Shown here in pieces: positions 45,599 to 54,933 of a stretch of DNA of 64,000 nt. The notes under the pieces are model-generated. The model was not told the DNA's origin and ran no database searches. It saw nothing but the letters and a program-made list of their open reading frames with translations. How positions within the stretch are numbered: the stretch's first letter is position 1; each line of letters starts with the position of its first letter. The stretch is from assembly GCF_018127925.1 (NCBI RefSeq), contig NZ_CP072348.1:689501-753500 (forward strand), written 5' to 3'. The DNA is from Prevotella melaninogenica. Lineage in GTDB: Bacteria > Bacteroidota > Bacteroidia > Bacteroidales > Bacteroidaceae. Position numbers and translations under genes: made by a program.

Positions 45599-45651
45599 AA
45601 ACGGCTTATGTATTCTCAGAACAATACTAAAGTAATACATAAGCCGTTTTT
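45599..45651 (+). terminator. Hairpin terminator between glyA and the M64 gene
   Basis: AAACGGCTTATGTATT and AATACATAAGCCGTTTTT pair over about 16 bp. The plus-strand T-run is longer, but it may also serve the M64 gene, whose stop is 55 bp away. Confidence 0.65.
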
Positions 45652-45706
45652 ATGAGTTCATTAATACAATCCAATTCAATGGAATGTAAACTAAACTAAC
45701 ATTCCC

Positions 45707-47008
45707 CTACTCTCCCGTATAGAACTTAATAAGTTTTGTAAGTCCTAAATTGCAAGCAGGACAGAATTCAGGGTGCATATTTGTACGCATACGGCAGTCT
45801 GGATATGCGCGATAAACACCATGCTGAGAATAGCCTGCAGGTTCATAAACACCCACCTTCCACTTATCATAACGTGCATTAGGTTTATCAAGATCAGCTG
45901 GCTGAGGAGTTGGAACTGGTGTCTTCTTGTTAATAAGATTCTCCCATTTTCCATGGAAGTCAACTAAAGTTGTAAGGTTTGGCTCCCAAGGTTCTACATC
46001 AGTTGGATACATATTAATCTGCTCCTTTTCGTATGCATATTCATCACCCAGACCAGCAAAGGAATGTCCAAATTCATGTACAACAACAGGCTTGAAATAA
46101 GGATTACGCACCATTGAAAGGTTATAAGAGTTCAGAATACCACCGCCGCCATACTTCTCTGTATTTACAAGTACGATGATATGCTCATAAGGTGTACCAG
46201 CCAACCAGTCATGTAAATCCTTTAGATGCAATGTTGTCAGATAACGGTCACTGTAGAATGTATCAAAATGTGAGTGAAGTGCCGTGTTTTTCCAAATACC
46301 CTTTGATGGTTCAGACGTACCACTCTCCATAGATGGTGACTTAACAGCTACAACATTAAAGCGTTGACGCAGTGACTTAAATGGCTCATGCGCAAAAAGA
46401 GCTTCATTAGCAGTGCGACAATCTTCTATAAAGTTTGCCATCTCCGCCTCTGTATATCCCTCTGCAACATAAGCAATGTGAATACAACGTGTCGTGTCTG
46501 CAGCCTTTTGCAATGTTTCGTAAGGTGTTACAGAACGTTCACCAATGTGACGAATGAGAATATCCTTTGGATTAACAGTATGACTCATAGATACTGTTAC
46601 CTCACGACGGTTGTTCCTTAGTTCTACTGTTATATCTACAGAATCCTTTGGGAAAGGAACGAGAAAGACATTTTCAAATGCTTTACCAGAAGGTTTCTTT
46701 GCCTCATCATACGTCAACCATTCCTGAAAAAGTGTTGAGAATGAATTTCGATAAATAACCTTTTGTGTACGATGGTCACGAACAATAACTTGACCATTTC
46801 CCTCGACAGGCACCTCAGCCAATCGTTCATGCTTACCATACCATCGTGGTATGCGTGACAACTCGTCTACAGCAATGGCCTGATGCTTAGCATTACCTGA
46901 AAAAATGTAATCAAGACGAAGCGTTGCATCCTCAAAGTAATGATTAAAATCCTGTGCTGCGGCAGTTAGTGTGACAACCAAGAACAAGAGCGTGATATTT
47001 TTTTTCAT
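45707..47008 (-). CDS. M64-family metallopeptidase (IgA peptidase-type)
   Basis: 433 aa with a signal peptide (residues 1-18, TAAAQD). The zinc motif VVHEFGHSFAGLGDEYAY and YTEAEMANFIEDCRTANEALF are typical of peptidase family M64, whose founder cleaves IgA. In Bacteroidota many members are simply exported peptidases, so IgA cleavage is not proven here. It lies alone, with a minus-strand box TAACTTTG (47128-47135) about 120 bp upstream. Confidence 0.88.
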   Translation of the reverse strand: MKKNITLLFLVVTLTAAAQDFNHYFEDATLRLDYIFSGNAKHQAIAVDELSRIPRWYGKHERLAEVPVEGNGQVIVRDHRTQKVIYRNSFSTLFQEWLTYDEAKKPSGKAFENVFLVPFPKDSVDITVELRNNRREVTVSMSHTVNPKDILIRHIGERSVTPYETLQKAADTTRCIHIAYVAEGYTEAEMANFIEDCRTANEALFAHEPFKSLRQRFNVVAVKSPSMESGTSEPSKGIWKNTALHSHFDTFYSDRYLTTLHLKDLHDWLAGTPYEHIIVLVNTEKYGGGGILNSYNLSMVRNPYFKPVVVHEFGHSFAGLGDEYAYEKEQINMYPTDVEPWEPNLTTLVDFHGKWENLINKKTPVPTPQPADLDKPNARYDKWKVGVYEPAGYSQHGVYRAYPDCRMRTNMHPEFCPACNLGLTKLIKFYTGE

Positions 47009-47532
47009 AAGGTTATAATGAATTAGGTTTCTACATTATGATCTATTACATCAATCATGAACAGGCATTTGTATAGCTTTACGCCTATTCTCAATTAGAT
47101 AAATATCATACCATATATTATCGAATACAAAGTTATCAATAATAATGAAAAAGTCAAAACGAAATACCATAAATCACAACTGAAAAACACATAAATTATA
47201 AAACAATAAACAACAAAGAACTGTCTCAGCCAGAGTAAAGTCTATACTAACCCAAAATCGTTCATTAAAATACACTATAGATAGTTTGTTACTATGGCAT
47301 TGTCTCCTAACATCTTTAATTTCTTATTCTTTGTAACTCAACATAGCTTACTTGACGTAGCCTGCTCGCCTGCACCCAAAAGACAAACACTCTGATCAAC
47401 AATAAAACAAAAAGTGTGCAGGCTATAATGTGCAATTTAGATTTAAGAAACCAACAATATAATTTACCTTCCTTATAACTAAAATATATATCGCTTAACT
47501 ACAAAACTAATAACAAAAACATAAATCAAAAA
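47009..47532. other. AT-rich intergenic region
   Basis: Apart from the M64 promoter box I see no ORF, RNA or repeat here. Confidence 0.5.
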
Positions 47533-47564
47533 TTTGGCTGTTTGTTTTTTTTAATGTAACTTTG
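47533..47564 (+). promoter_or_regulatory. Promoter of the tRNA-Thr/tRNA-Gly unit
   Basis: TTTG (47533-47536), a 20-bp gap and TAACTTTG (47557-47564), 12 bp before the first tRNA. Confidence 0.65.
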
Positions 47565-47576
47565 CAACGCAATACC

Positions 47577-47652
<76 letters not shown>

Positions 47653-47655
47653 TTT

Positions 47656-47726
47656 GCGGAATTAGCACATCGGTAGTGCACGGGCTTCCCAAGCCTGGGA
47701 GGCGGGTTCGATTCCCGTATTCCGCT
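47656..47726 (+). tRNA. tRNA-Gly (anticodon CCC)
   Basis: Acceptor arms GCGGAAT/ATTCCGC, anticodon stem CGGGC/GCCTG (one G-T pair) with loop TTCCCAA and the T-arm GGTTCGATTCC. CCA is not encoded. It lies 3 bp after the tRNA-Thr. Confidence 0.93.
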
Positions 47727-47745
47727 CACTGATTATTAGATATAA

Positions 47746-47783
47746 AAATAAGGACAACTTAAGAAAGTTATCCTTATTTATTA
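47746..47783 (+). terminator. Terminator of the tRNA unit
   Basis: AAATAAGGA..AACTT and AAGTT.TCCTTATTT pair, followed by ATTATT; 20 bp after tRNA-Gly. Confidence 0.6.
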
Positions 47784-47834
47784 TTACAAGATTCAGTAGC
47801 ATCTAAACAGTATCTTTTGGGGGGCAGTAGATAT

Positions 47835-48827
47835 TTAGTGGGGAAAGGCATATAGTTTGGCAAGTCTAAAAAGAAAGAAACTTTTATCTACAACTCCTCT
47901 TAAGTTAGCCCTAAATAGTTTTATTTTTGCATTGAAGGATTCCGCAGCAGCGTTTGTAGATCTGTTAATATAAAAGTTAAGTATGTCTTCGTAATGTTCG
48001 TAGAAAGTTGCAGCAATGACATTAAAGGAATGAAAGCCAGCTTCTGCGACGTTATTATACCATTTTGCCAATGATAGTCTGGCTGCATCTTTGATAGTAT
48101 TCTTAGCAAAAATCATTCTTAGCGAATGTGATAAACCGTAAGCCTTTTTAATGTCAGGATATTCTCTGAACAGTATTTTGGCTCTTAGCTTCTGTTCATC
48201 AGTCCATTTCTCTGATGATTTGAACAACAGGTACCTACTTCTTACCAGCAGTTCACTACGTGTATCTCCATTTTCAAAAGTCAGTGGTTGATACGCTATC
48301 TTTTCTAACTTCGCATTCTCTTTCTCGTCATTTGCTTGCTGTAAAGCTGCCCAGCGATACTCTATTCTCATCTGTTGCACGGCATCACTTGCAAGTTTCT
48401 GTATATGAAAGCGATCAATCACTCGTTTAGCTTTTGGAAAACAATGCCTTACAATCTTACGCATACTATCGGACAAGTCCAAGGTGACCTCTTCTACAGC
48501 TTCCCGTTTCTTCTCATCTATCTTATCCAATACCTTGCAGACATCCAAGGATTTGGTTCCAGCAACAATGGCTACAAGACATCCTTGCTTGCCGTGTTTG
48601 TCCCTATTAGTGATAATCGTATAGAGTTCACCATTGGACAAGGATGTCTCGTCTATTGCTATGTTCTTACCAATATTATCCTCAAAGAGAAGCCACTTCT
48701 GAGCATGAGACAACTGATCCCAGGACCTGTAACCGCTTAATGTTTCCTTGTATTGTTTCTCAAAACTACGTCCATTGATATGATAGAATTCCTCAAGCGT
48801 ACGGCAGGTCACTGGGGATGTCTCCAT
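47835..48827 (-). CDS. ISAon1-family transposase (catalytic ORF)
   Basis: 330 aa with a DDE_Tnp_ISL3-type pattern: IAIDETSLSNGELYTIITN (first Asp), VTLDLSDSMRKIV and KRVIDRFHIQKL (second Asp region), and INRSTNAAAESFNAKIK with the final Glu. It overlaps the upstream N-terminal ORF by 35 bp in another frame; in this group the products may be joined by frameshifting or act separately. Confidence 0.88.
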   Translation of the reverse strand: METSPVTCRTLEEFYHINGRSFEKQYKETLSGYRSWDQLSHAQKWLLFEDNIGKNIAIDETSLSNGELYTIITNRDKHGKQGCLVAIVAGTKSLDVCKVLDKIDEKKREAVEEVTLDLSDSMRKIVRHCFPKAKRVIDRFHIQKLASDAVQQMRIEYRWAALQQANDEKENAKLEKIAYQPLTFENGDTRSELLVRSRYLLFKSSEKWTDEQKLRAKILFREYPDIKKAYGLSHSLRMIFAKNTIKDAARLSLAKWYNNVAEAGFHSFNVIAATFYEHYEDILNFYINRSTNAAAESFNAKIKLFRANLRGVVDKSFFLFRLAKLYAFPH

Positions 48828-49179
48828 ACGTTTCTTTTAAAAAAGCTCCGAACTCTTTGGAATAACGAGTGCCGGAGGCTGTAATATCTATCTGCAAGGG
48901 AAGAGAGAAACTCTTACCTGTACGAATATCTATCCAGCGACGTCGACGAAGAACCAAAATAACCTTATGGTCACGAATCGGAAAGTCCGTCACCTCGACA
49001 GCTTCCATAAAGCCTTTTGATTCAAAATGAAGATCATCGGAAAGTTCTTTCTCCATCTTCTCATCAAGATAAATACGTAACAATGAAGTATCAGACTCTA
49101 TCTTAACAATAGAGAAATAATGTAATACATCACTGGGTAAAACGAATTCGGCTAAATGATATAGATATTTTTCTTCCAT
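48793..49179 (-). CDS. ISAon1-family transposase N-terminal region protein
   Basis: 128 aa, first ORF of the IS. The central VLRRRRWIDIRTGKSFSLPL and the ending TASGTRYSKEFGAFLKE are characteristic of the N-terminal protein of this IS group. It probably supplies DNA binding for the catalytic ORF that overlaps its end. Confidence 0.82.
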   Translation of the reverse strand: MEEKYLYHLAEFVLPSDVLHYFSIVKIESDTSLLRIYLDEKMEKELSDDLHFESKGFMEAVEVTDFPIRDHKVILVLRRRRWIDIRTGKSFSLPLQIDITASGTRYSKEFGAFLKETYGDIPSDLPYA

Positions 49180-49281
49180 GATACAAAGGAAAGAAAAATA
49201 TATTAATTAAGAAAATTTCCCCACCTTTTTTCTACTGAGCCTCTTTTGGTTAAGACATGCTGCTTCCATTAGACACTACTA

Positions 49282-49740
49282 CTAATCCCAACCTTTAATT
49301 TCTACAATATTATAATCAACATATTTCTTATCAACGACGATAATGAAAAATGGTTGTGTAAAGTAGGTTTGTGCCTTTCCTTGTTCTAACTTGTATTGCA
49401 ATTCAAGACGCTTCTTCTTTAAAGTCAATGAAAGAGGTGCCAAGTCTGTCTTCCGATTTGTTTGCGGGAGAATATAAGCAATTGCAAAGTTCTTATTAAA
49501 ATCAATCTTGGTTGGTTCACCGCCCTTACCCATAAAAGCTGCCTCACCAAACTCTTTTGCAAGAGTTTCCTGTGAAGTAATCTTCTTTATTATCGGTTTG
49601 GTCTCATTACCAATATGAAAATAATTACGAGCTTCTGTATAACTTACAATATTAGATTTCTCTACCCCCATTTTAGAAGTGCCACATGAAGATAACAACA
49701 ACATTGTAGCTGCAAAAGCAAGCAAAAGTTTCTTCATCAT
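49282..49740 (-). CDS. Putative lipoprotein of unknown function
   Basis: 152 aa. The lipoprotein signal LLAFAATMLLLSSC puts Cys at about residue 18; the mature part is a small alpha/beta domain with FNKNFAIAYILPQTNRKTDL and a C-terminal YVDYNIVEIKGW. It reminds me faintly of PrcB-like protease-complex proteins, not enough to name. The start is one of two tandem ATGs; the frame extends to 49773 without improving the signal peptide. Confidence 0.65.
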   Translation of the reverse strand: MMKKLLLAFAATMLLLSSCGTSKMGVEKSNIVSYTEARNYFHIGNETKPIIKKITSQETLAKEFGEAAFMGKGGEPTKIDFNKNFAIAYILPQTNRKTDLAPLSLTLKKKRLELQYKLEQGKAQTYFTQPFFIIVVDKKYVDYNIVEIKGWD

Positions 49741-50006
49741 AATATAATTACTATCAAATATTTTTATAAACACTATACTTCTCTAAGTGAATATGAAAGA
49801 GTCACTTAAGTAGTTTTTACATCAAATGTGACTGACATTTTACCAATAATATCTGTCAGCAAAGACAAAAGTAATTAAATTATGTCATATTATCACTTTT
49901 AAGCAATTAAAATTAGTTAATTTAACACATGGCACATCTTTTGCTTATATAAGATTGTACAAAGAATGATTCAATGCACGAATTTATTAACAAAATAGAA
50001 TAAAAT

Positions 50007-50237
50007 ATGGCACATGGACATGATGTACTCCATATGATGGAGGGTAATAGTTATGAAACAAAAGAAGATTTAGTAAAGGCAATTATAGAGCACTTCGGTG
50101 AAGAGGAGCGTTTTCATACTTGTTCTATAGACGGAATGAACGCTGAGGAATTAGTAGATTTCTTGACAGAACGTGGTAAGTTTATGCCTGCTAAAGGGGG
50201 ATTCACTGTTGATACAACTAAGATTTGTAATCACTAA
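50007..50237 (+). CDS. YecH-like small metal-binding protein
   Basis: 76 aa with HGHDVLHMM at the start and HTCS and CNH later; the His/Cys pattern and length fit the YecH (DUF2492) family, thought to bind metal. It precedes a glutaredoxin-like gene by 64 bp and is probably in one operon with it. Confidence 0.78.
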   Translation: MAHGHDVLHMMEGNSYETKEDLVKAIIEHFGEEERFHTCSIDGMNAEELVDFLTERGKFMPAKGGFTVDTTKICNH

Positions 50238-50301
50238 GATAGTGAAAAATTGAGGTAAAAAATATAATAAACTTTAGAGTTGAATCTAAAAACATTTGAT
50301 T

Positions 50302-50598
50302 ATGATTAAAATATATGGAATGAATACTTGTCCTGACTGTATTGCAGTTGATAAGCGCGTAGAAGGTGACAACCGTTACGAGGTAATTGATATTGGCTCA
50401 CATATAAAGTATCTTAAAGAATTCCTCCGTCTTCGCGATAACAATGCAGTGTTTGATGAAGCTAAGAAGCACGGATATGCTGGAGTTCCTTGCTTTGTCC
50501 TTGAGGATGGTACTGTGACACTGTCACCTGAAGAAGCAGGTATCAACCTTAATGAGGCACCAGCAGCATCTTGTCGCCTTGATGGTTCTGGCTGCTAA
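50302..50598 (+). CDS. Glutaredoxin-like protein
   Basis: 98 aa with a thioredoxin-fold start MIKIYGMNTCPDCIAVDKRV (CPDC redox site at about 10-13) and the GVPCFV cis-proline region. A C-terminal extension carries two more Cys (ASCRLDGSGC). It is likely a small thiol-redox protein. The true ATG is 50302; a TTG two codons earlier is also in frame. Confidence 0.8.
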   Translation: MIKIYGMNTCPDCIAVDKRVEGDNRYEVIDIGSHIKYLKEFLRLRDNNAVFDEAKKHGYAGVPCFVLEDGTVTLSPEEAGINLNEAPAASCRLDGSGC

Positions 50599-50619
50599 TA
50601 GAGTAGATAAAAATAGAAT

Positions 50620-50676
50620 AAAAGCCCTCGACAATCCGTGGAAATAACTCCATGCATTGCGAGGGCTTTTGTTTTT
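50620..50676 (+). terminator. Terminator of the YecH-like/glutaredoxin-like unit
   Basis: AAAGCCCTCG and CGAGGGCTTTT arms followed by GTTTTT. Confidence 0.75.
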
Positions 50677-50708
50677 CATATAAATTACTTCAAATTATGA
50701 ATAGTAAA

Positions 50709-50738
50709 ACAAAAAAGCACTCCATATTGGAGTGCTTT
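50709..50738 (-). terminator. Terminator of rny
   Basis: AAAGCACTCCA/TGGAGTGCTTT hairpin; on the minus strand it continues into TTTTTTG. It lies 28 bp after the rny stop. Confidence 0.8.
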
Positions 50739-50765
50739 CTATAATAAATCAAATTACTTCAAACT

Positions 50766-52307
50766 TTACTTTGCATAAGCAACAGAACGAATCTCACGAA
50801 TAACCGTAATCTTAACCTGTCCTGGATAGGTCATTTCATTCTGTATCTTCTCTGCAATCTCAGAACTGAGCTTCTCGCTTTCTGCATCATCCATCTTGTC
50901 AGCACCAACGATTACACGGAGTTCGCGACCAGCCTGAATAGCATAAGTCTTTGTTACACCTGGATAACTCATTGCAATCGCTTCAAGATCATTCAGACGC
51001 TTGATATAAGCTTCCACAATCTCACGACGAGCACCTGGACGAGCACCAGAGATAGCATCACATACCTGAACGATAGGTGCAAGAAGTGTAGTCATCTCAA
51101 CCTCATCGTGGTGAGCTGCAATGGCATTGCAAATATCTGGTTTCTCCTTATATTTCTCAGCAATCTTACCTCCATAAAGAGCATGTGGTAAATCAGTCTC
51201 TTCGTCTGGTACCTTACCGATATCATGCAATAAGCCTGCACGCTTTGCCTTCTTTGGATTCAAACCTAACTCACTTGCCATAACAGCACAAAGATTTGCT
51301 GTTTCACGGGCATGCTGTAAAAGGTTCTGACCATATGAAGAACGATATTTCATCTTACCAACAATACGAATCAACTCTGGATGGAGACCATGAATTCCAA
51401 GGTCAATAGCTGTACGCTTACCTGTTTCAATGATTTCATTATCAAGTTGTTTCTTAACCTTAGCAACAACTTCTTCGATACGTGCTGGGTGAATTCGTCC
51501 ATCAGCAACAAGCTGATGAAGTGCCAAACGACAAATCTCACGGCGAACAGGATCAAAAGCTGAAATAACAATAGCTTCTGGAGTATCATCAACTACAATC
51601 TCAACACCTGTTGCAGCCTCCAAAGCGCGGATATTACGACCTTCACGACCAATAATACGTCCCTTCACCTCATCGCTATCTATATGGAAAACGCTTACTG
51701 AATTCTCAATAGCTGTTTCGGTTGCAACACGCTGGATGGTCTGGATGACTATTTTCTTAGCCTGCTGATTAGCATTTAGTTTTGCTTCATCAACAATCTC
51801 ATTAATATATGAAGCTGCGTCAAGCTTTGCTTGATCCTTCAAACTTTCAATCAAACGCTTCTTAGCTTCTTCAGAACTAAGACCAGAGAGTTCCTCGAGT
51901 TTCATTCGCTCCAGCTCCTGCATCTTCTCAAGATCCTGCTGCTTAATCTGCAGCAGCTTCTTCTCATTATCAACACGCTGCTGCTGCTGATCAACATCCT
52001 GCTTACGACGATTAATCTCTTCTTGACGTTGATTCAATGCAACCTCACGCTGCTTCAAGCGATTTTCACCCTGCTGAATCTTCAATGTGCGCTGTTGAAC
52101 CTCTTTCTCGAGTTCACTTTTCTTATTAAGAAACTTCTCCTTAACTTCAAGAAGTTTCTTTTCTTTAATTACCTCTGCAGCTTTCTCTGCTTTATCCATT
52201 GTATCTTTGTATTTTCCAGTTAAGATATAACGGAAAATAGCAAATCCACCAGCACATCCTGCTGAAAGGCATACCACAGCTATTATAACTGTTACTATTG
52301 GACTCAT
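50766..52307 (-). CDS. rny: Ribonuclease Y
   Basis: 513 aa: an N-terminal membrane anchor (about 4-26), a long charged coiled coil (about 35-190), a KH domain (about 205-265, with [19 protein letters not shown]) and an HD domain (about 335-425, [12 protein letters not shown] and AAHHDE). It is a membrane-bound endoribonuclease that starts mRNA decay. It lies downstream of zapA with a 37-bp gap. Confidence 0.96.
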   Translation of the reverse strand: MSPIVTVIIAVVCLSAGCAGGFAIFRYILTGKYKDTMDKAEKAAEVIKEKKLLEVKEKFLNKKSELEKEVQQRTLKIQQGENRLKQREVALNQRQEEINRRKQDVDQQQQRVDNEKKLLQIKQQDLEKMQELERMKLEELSGLSSEEAKKRLIESLKDQAKLDAASYINEIVDEAKLNANQQAKKIVIQTIQRVATETAIENSVSVFHIDSDEVKGRIIGREGRNIRALEAATGVEIVVDDTPEAIVISAFDPVRREICRLALHQLVADGRIHPARIEEVVAKVKKQLDNEIIETGKRTAIDLGIHGLHPELIRIVGKMKYRSSYGQNLLQHARETANLCAVMASELGLNPKKAKRAGLLHDIGKVPDEETDLPHALYGGKIAEKYKEKPDICNAIAAHHDEVEMTTLLAPIVQVCDAISGARPGARREIVEAYIKRLNDLEAIAMSYPGVTKTYAIQAGRELRVIVGADKMDDAESEKLSSEIAEKIQNEMTYPGQVKITVIREIRSVAYAK

Positions 52308-52344
52308 TGATTCTTTTTATGATTTAAATTAAATATTCTCACTA

Positions 52345-52635
52345 TTACTTCAGTGCATCTTCAATTTCTGAAGTGAGTTTACTGAGAATATCATTGAATG
52401 GAGCAGTATCATTACGTACACCTTCTTTCTTATATCGCAATGCAATATCCAACATTGCCATATATATAATATCCTTATCCCCCTTCTTACCCTTAAAAAG
52501 AGTTGAATAAGTATTAATTGTGTCGGTAATAAGCTTGGCTGCCGAACGATAATACTCCTCATCCTCTCGTGGAACGTTTACGGAGAGTTCTGCATCATAG
52601 ACATGCAATCTTATATGTAACTTATCGTCTGCCAT
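52345..52635 (-). CDS. zapA: Cell division protein ZapA
   Basis: 96 aa with a short N-terminal beta hairpin (HIRLHVYDAELSVNVPREDE) and a C-terminal coiled coil, the ZapA fold that bundles FtsZ. It sits between a ZapB-like coiled-coil gene and rny, a conserved Bacteroidota order. Confidence 0.85.
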   Translation of the reverse strand: MADDKLHIRLHVYDAELSVNVPREDEEYYRSAAKLITDTINTYSTLFKGKKGDKDIIYMAMLDIALRYKKEGVRNDTAPFNDILSKLTSEIEDALK

Positions 52636-52646
52636 TATATTCTGTT

Positions 52647-52940
52647 TTATTTCTCACTTAGAAGTGTGATACACTTATTTACATCTCGGATAAGTTTGGC
52701 CACACGCTTTTGCGCAGTTTCCATATCACCATCCGTAACTTCAAGCATTTTAGCCATCTTCAACGAGTTATAATCAGCTTCTGCTTGAGATAACTCACCC
52801 TGCAGTTGCTTTATCTCCTGGTCACGTTGGTCGACAAGCGCATATAACTCGTCATTTTCCTTCTTCAGTGCTTCGTACTGAAGAATCATCTGACGAACAC
52901 GCGTCGCAAACGTATTCAGAATCTTCTCATTTGCATTCAT
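52647..52940 (-). CDS. Small coiled-coil protein (ZapB-like position)
   Basis: 97 aa, nearly all heptad-patterned helix (VRQMILQYEALKKENDELYA). It precedes zapA by 11 bp. By position and fold it may be the partner of ZapA, but sequence alone does not prove ZapB. Confidence 0.65.
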   Translation of the reverse strand: MNANEKILNTFATRVRQMILQYEALKKENDELYALVDQRDQEIKQLQGELSQAEADYNSLKMAKMLEVTDGDMETAQKRVAKLIRDVNKCITLLSEK

Positions 52941-52963
52941 AGCTAATCTATTCGTTTTGGCTA

Positions 52964-52971
52964 CAAAATTA
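52964..52971 (-). promoter_or_regulatory. Putative promoter of the zapB-like/zapA/rny operon
   Basis: Minus-strand TAATTTTG, 24 bp before the first start codon. Confidence 0.45.
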
Positions 52972-53006
52972 CATTAAAGTTTCTATTTAAGCAAATATAT
53001 GCTTAA

Positions 53007-53639
53007 TTATTTTGACTCTGCCTCTTCAGCAGGTTTAGGTTCCTTCTTAGCAAGTGAAACTACTTGATAAACGAAGTCTGTGGTCCATTTACGACTAAAT
53101 CCAAGACGCTGATTATATTGGCGAACTGACATAACAGCCTTAATAACACCTGGATCAGAGAAACTATTCTTTTCGTATATGTCATTTACAGTCTTCTCCG
53201 TCATCGTATAGATAGCTTTCTTGAAAAAGCCAGGAACACGCAACTTAAACTTCATCAAATTACCCACAAGCATCATCAAATCTTGTGTGAAACCTTGGAA
53301 TTGATAAAGATAAGGCTGAATATCCTGCATCTTCTTACAATTCTTTTTGATACTTGCATCTATCTCATCAAAGAAGTTATCATCAACATTATAAATATTT
53401 TTCATAGTCTTTCGTACGCTTGCTTTTTCGCCAGGTCCCAACTTATTATTCAACGTAGGGACACGGAAAGTCTGCTTGTAGGTACGTAAATCTGGAAGCA
53501 TTGCTAAATTATTGATACCCAAACGAGTTGCAAGCACTGCTTGAAAATAAACTCGAACAAGTGTCATATAGTCCTCCATACCACCAGTCTTTGACTGTGT
53601 AGCATCATTCTTCCCAAAGAGTTTTGATAAGAATCCCAT
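53007..53639 (-). CDS. Conserved protein of unknown function
   Basis: 210 aa, cytoplasmic, helical and basic, beginning MGFLSKLFGKNDATQSK. The repeated aromatic/Lys-rich helices (LPDLRTYKQTFRVP, KFKLRVPGFFKKAIY) match nothing I can name. Its own minus-strand box TAACTTTG lies at 53697-53704. It sits next to the division/RNA-decay operon but is separated by a promoter. Confidence 0.7.
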   Translation of the reverse strand: MGFLSKLFGKNDATQSKTGGMEDYMTLVRVYFQAVLATRLGINNLAMLPDLRTYKQTFRVPTLNNKLGPGEKASVRKTMKNIYNVDDNFFDEIDASIKKNCKKMQDIQPYLYQFQGFTQDLMMLVGNLMKFKLRVPGFFKKAIYTMTEKTVNDIYEKNSFSDPGVIKAVMSVRQYNQRLGFSRKWTTDFVYQVVSLAKKEPKPAEEAESK

Positions 53640-53778
53640 ATCTTTTGTTTAAAGTTTTAAAGTTATTAAGATGCACTTTTAATTTTTACTCGATTGCAAA
53701 GTTAATAAAAAAACATGAAATTCACCTATTCAGTAAATGATTTCTCATTTTCACAGCTTTTAATTAAATTAAATTTAT

Positions 53779-53786
53779 TACCTTTG
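53779..53786 (+). promoter_or_regulatory. Putative promoter (-7 box) of the rfbA exopolysaccharide operon
   Basis: TACCTTTG, with the predicted start of transcription just before the short ORF at 53810. Confidence 0.45.
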
Positions 53787-53809
53787 CAATCAAGATAGCA
53801 ATATTGCAA

Positions 53810-53980
53810 ATGAAAGCATGTAACAACAAATACTTAACGAAAGGATTGGTTGTCCTCAATGACTTGCTCATATTGAGTACAACCCTATTACCACCCATAT
53901 TTACACTTAAAGCACATATGGTAGGATACGACTATAGGTATTTAGCGTTAAAGCATATAAAGGTAAACAATAACTACTAA
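53810..53980 (+). CDS. Possible short membrane peptide upstream of rfbA
   Basis: 56 codons, ATG to TAA, between the promoter box and rfbA (29-bp gap). It has one hydrophobic stretch ([20 protein letters not shown], about 12-31). That segment resembles the first membrane helix of polyprenyl-phosphate sugar transferases (WcaJ type), so it may be a remnant or a leader peptide. No clear ribosome binding site. Low confidence. Confidence 0.35.
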   Translation: MKACNNKYLTKGLVVLNDLLILSTTLLPPIFTLKAHMVGYDYRYLALKHIKVNNNY

Positions 53981-54009
53981 TTAAAAAACAGATATCAAAC
54001 CACACTATT

Positions 54010-54900
54010 ATGAAAGGAATAGTTCTCGCTGGCGGTTCAGGCACACGCCTCTACCCTATCACAAAAGGAATAAGCAAGCAGCTTATACCAATTTACGATA
54101 AACCAATGATTTACTATCCGGTATCAGTTTTGATGCTGGCTGGAATTAAAGAGATCCTAATCATCTCTACCCCATTTGACTTACCAGGCTTTAAACGTCT
54201 TTTAGGAGATGGAAGTAGTTTTGGAGTACGCTTTGAATACGCAGAACAACCTTCACCAGATGGTCTTGCGCAAGCATTTATCATAGGCGAGAAGTTTATT
54301 GGGAATGATTCTGTTTGCTTGGTCTTGGGAGATAATATTTTCTATGGAGCAGGCTTCAGTTCATTATTACAAAATAGCGTACAAATGGCTGAAAAAGAGA
54401 ACAAAGCTACAGTATTTGGCTATTATGTAAATGATCCTGAGAGATATGGTGTTGCTGAATTTGATAAGACTGGAAAATGTCTTAGCATAGAAGAAAAGCC
54501 CGAACATCCAAAGAGTAACTACGCTGTTGTAGGACTTTACTTCTACCCTAATAGTGTTGTTGAGATTGCGAAGAATATTAAACCATCACCACGAGGAGAG
54601 TTAGAGATTACAACTGTCAATCAGTGTTATCTTAAAGAAGATAAATTAATGGTACAGACTCTACAACGTGGTTTTGCATGGCTTGACACTGGCACACATG
54701 ACAGTTTGTCGGAGGCAAGTACTTTTATAGAATGTATTGAGAAACGACAAGGACTTAAGGTTGCATGCTTGGAAGAAATAGCATACAAAAAAGGGTGGAT
54801 AACCACAGAGAAGCTTCGAGAAGAAGCACAACCAATGATTAAGAATAACTATGGTAAATATCTCCTTCAGCTTGCTGAGGAGAAGAGTAATCCAAAATAA
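54010..54900 (+). CDS. rfbA: Glucose-1-phosphate thymidylyltransferase
   Basis: 296 aa, the RmlA length. [20 protein letters not shown] at the N-terminus is the nucleotide-binding signature; GDNIFYG and [14 protein letters not shown] are typical later motifs. It makes dTDP-glucose, the first step toward dTDP-rhamnose. It is 33 bp before the tyrosine kinase gene, probably in one operon; rfbB/C/D are not in the window. Confidence 0.95.
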   Translation: MKGIVLAGGSGTRLYPITKGISKQLIPIYDKPMIYYPVSVLMLAGIKEILIISTPFDLPGFKRLLGDGSSFGVRFEYAEQPSPDGLAQAFIIGEKFIGNDSVCLVLGDNIFYGAGFSSLLQNSVQMAEKENKATVFGYYVNDPERYGVAEFDKTGKCLSIEEKPEHPKSNYAVVGLYFYPNSVVEIAKNIKPSPRGELEITTVNQCYLKEDKLMVQTLQRGFAWLDTGTHDSLSEASTFIECIEKRQGLKVACLEEIAYKKGWITTEKLREEAQPMIKNNYGKYLLQLAEEKSNPK

Positions 54901-54933
54901 ATTCCTTACTGAATGATAAGAAAAGTAATAAAT

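Larger units (their letters stand above)
47821..49241 (-). mobile_element. Complete ISAon1-type (ISL3-related) insertion sequence, 1421 bp
   Basis: Terminal repeats of about 26 bp with mismatches: the left begins GGGGCAGTAGATATTTAGTG; the right, read inward, begins GGCTCAGTAGAAAAAAGGTG; both end in GTGGGGAAA. The 8-bp duplication TCTTTTGG flanks both ends (47813-47820 and 49242-49249). Two overlapping ORFs are intact. Insertion is 95 bp beyond tRNA-Gly. Confidence 0.9.
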
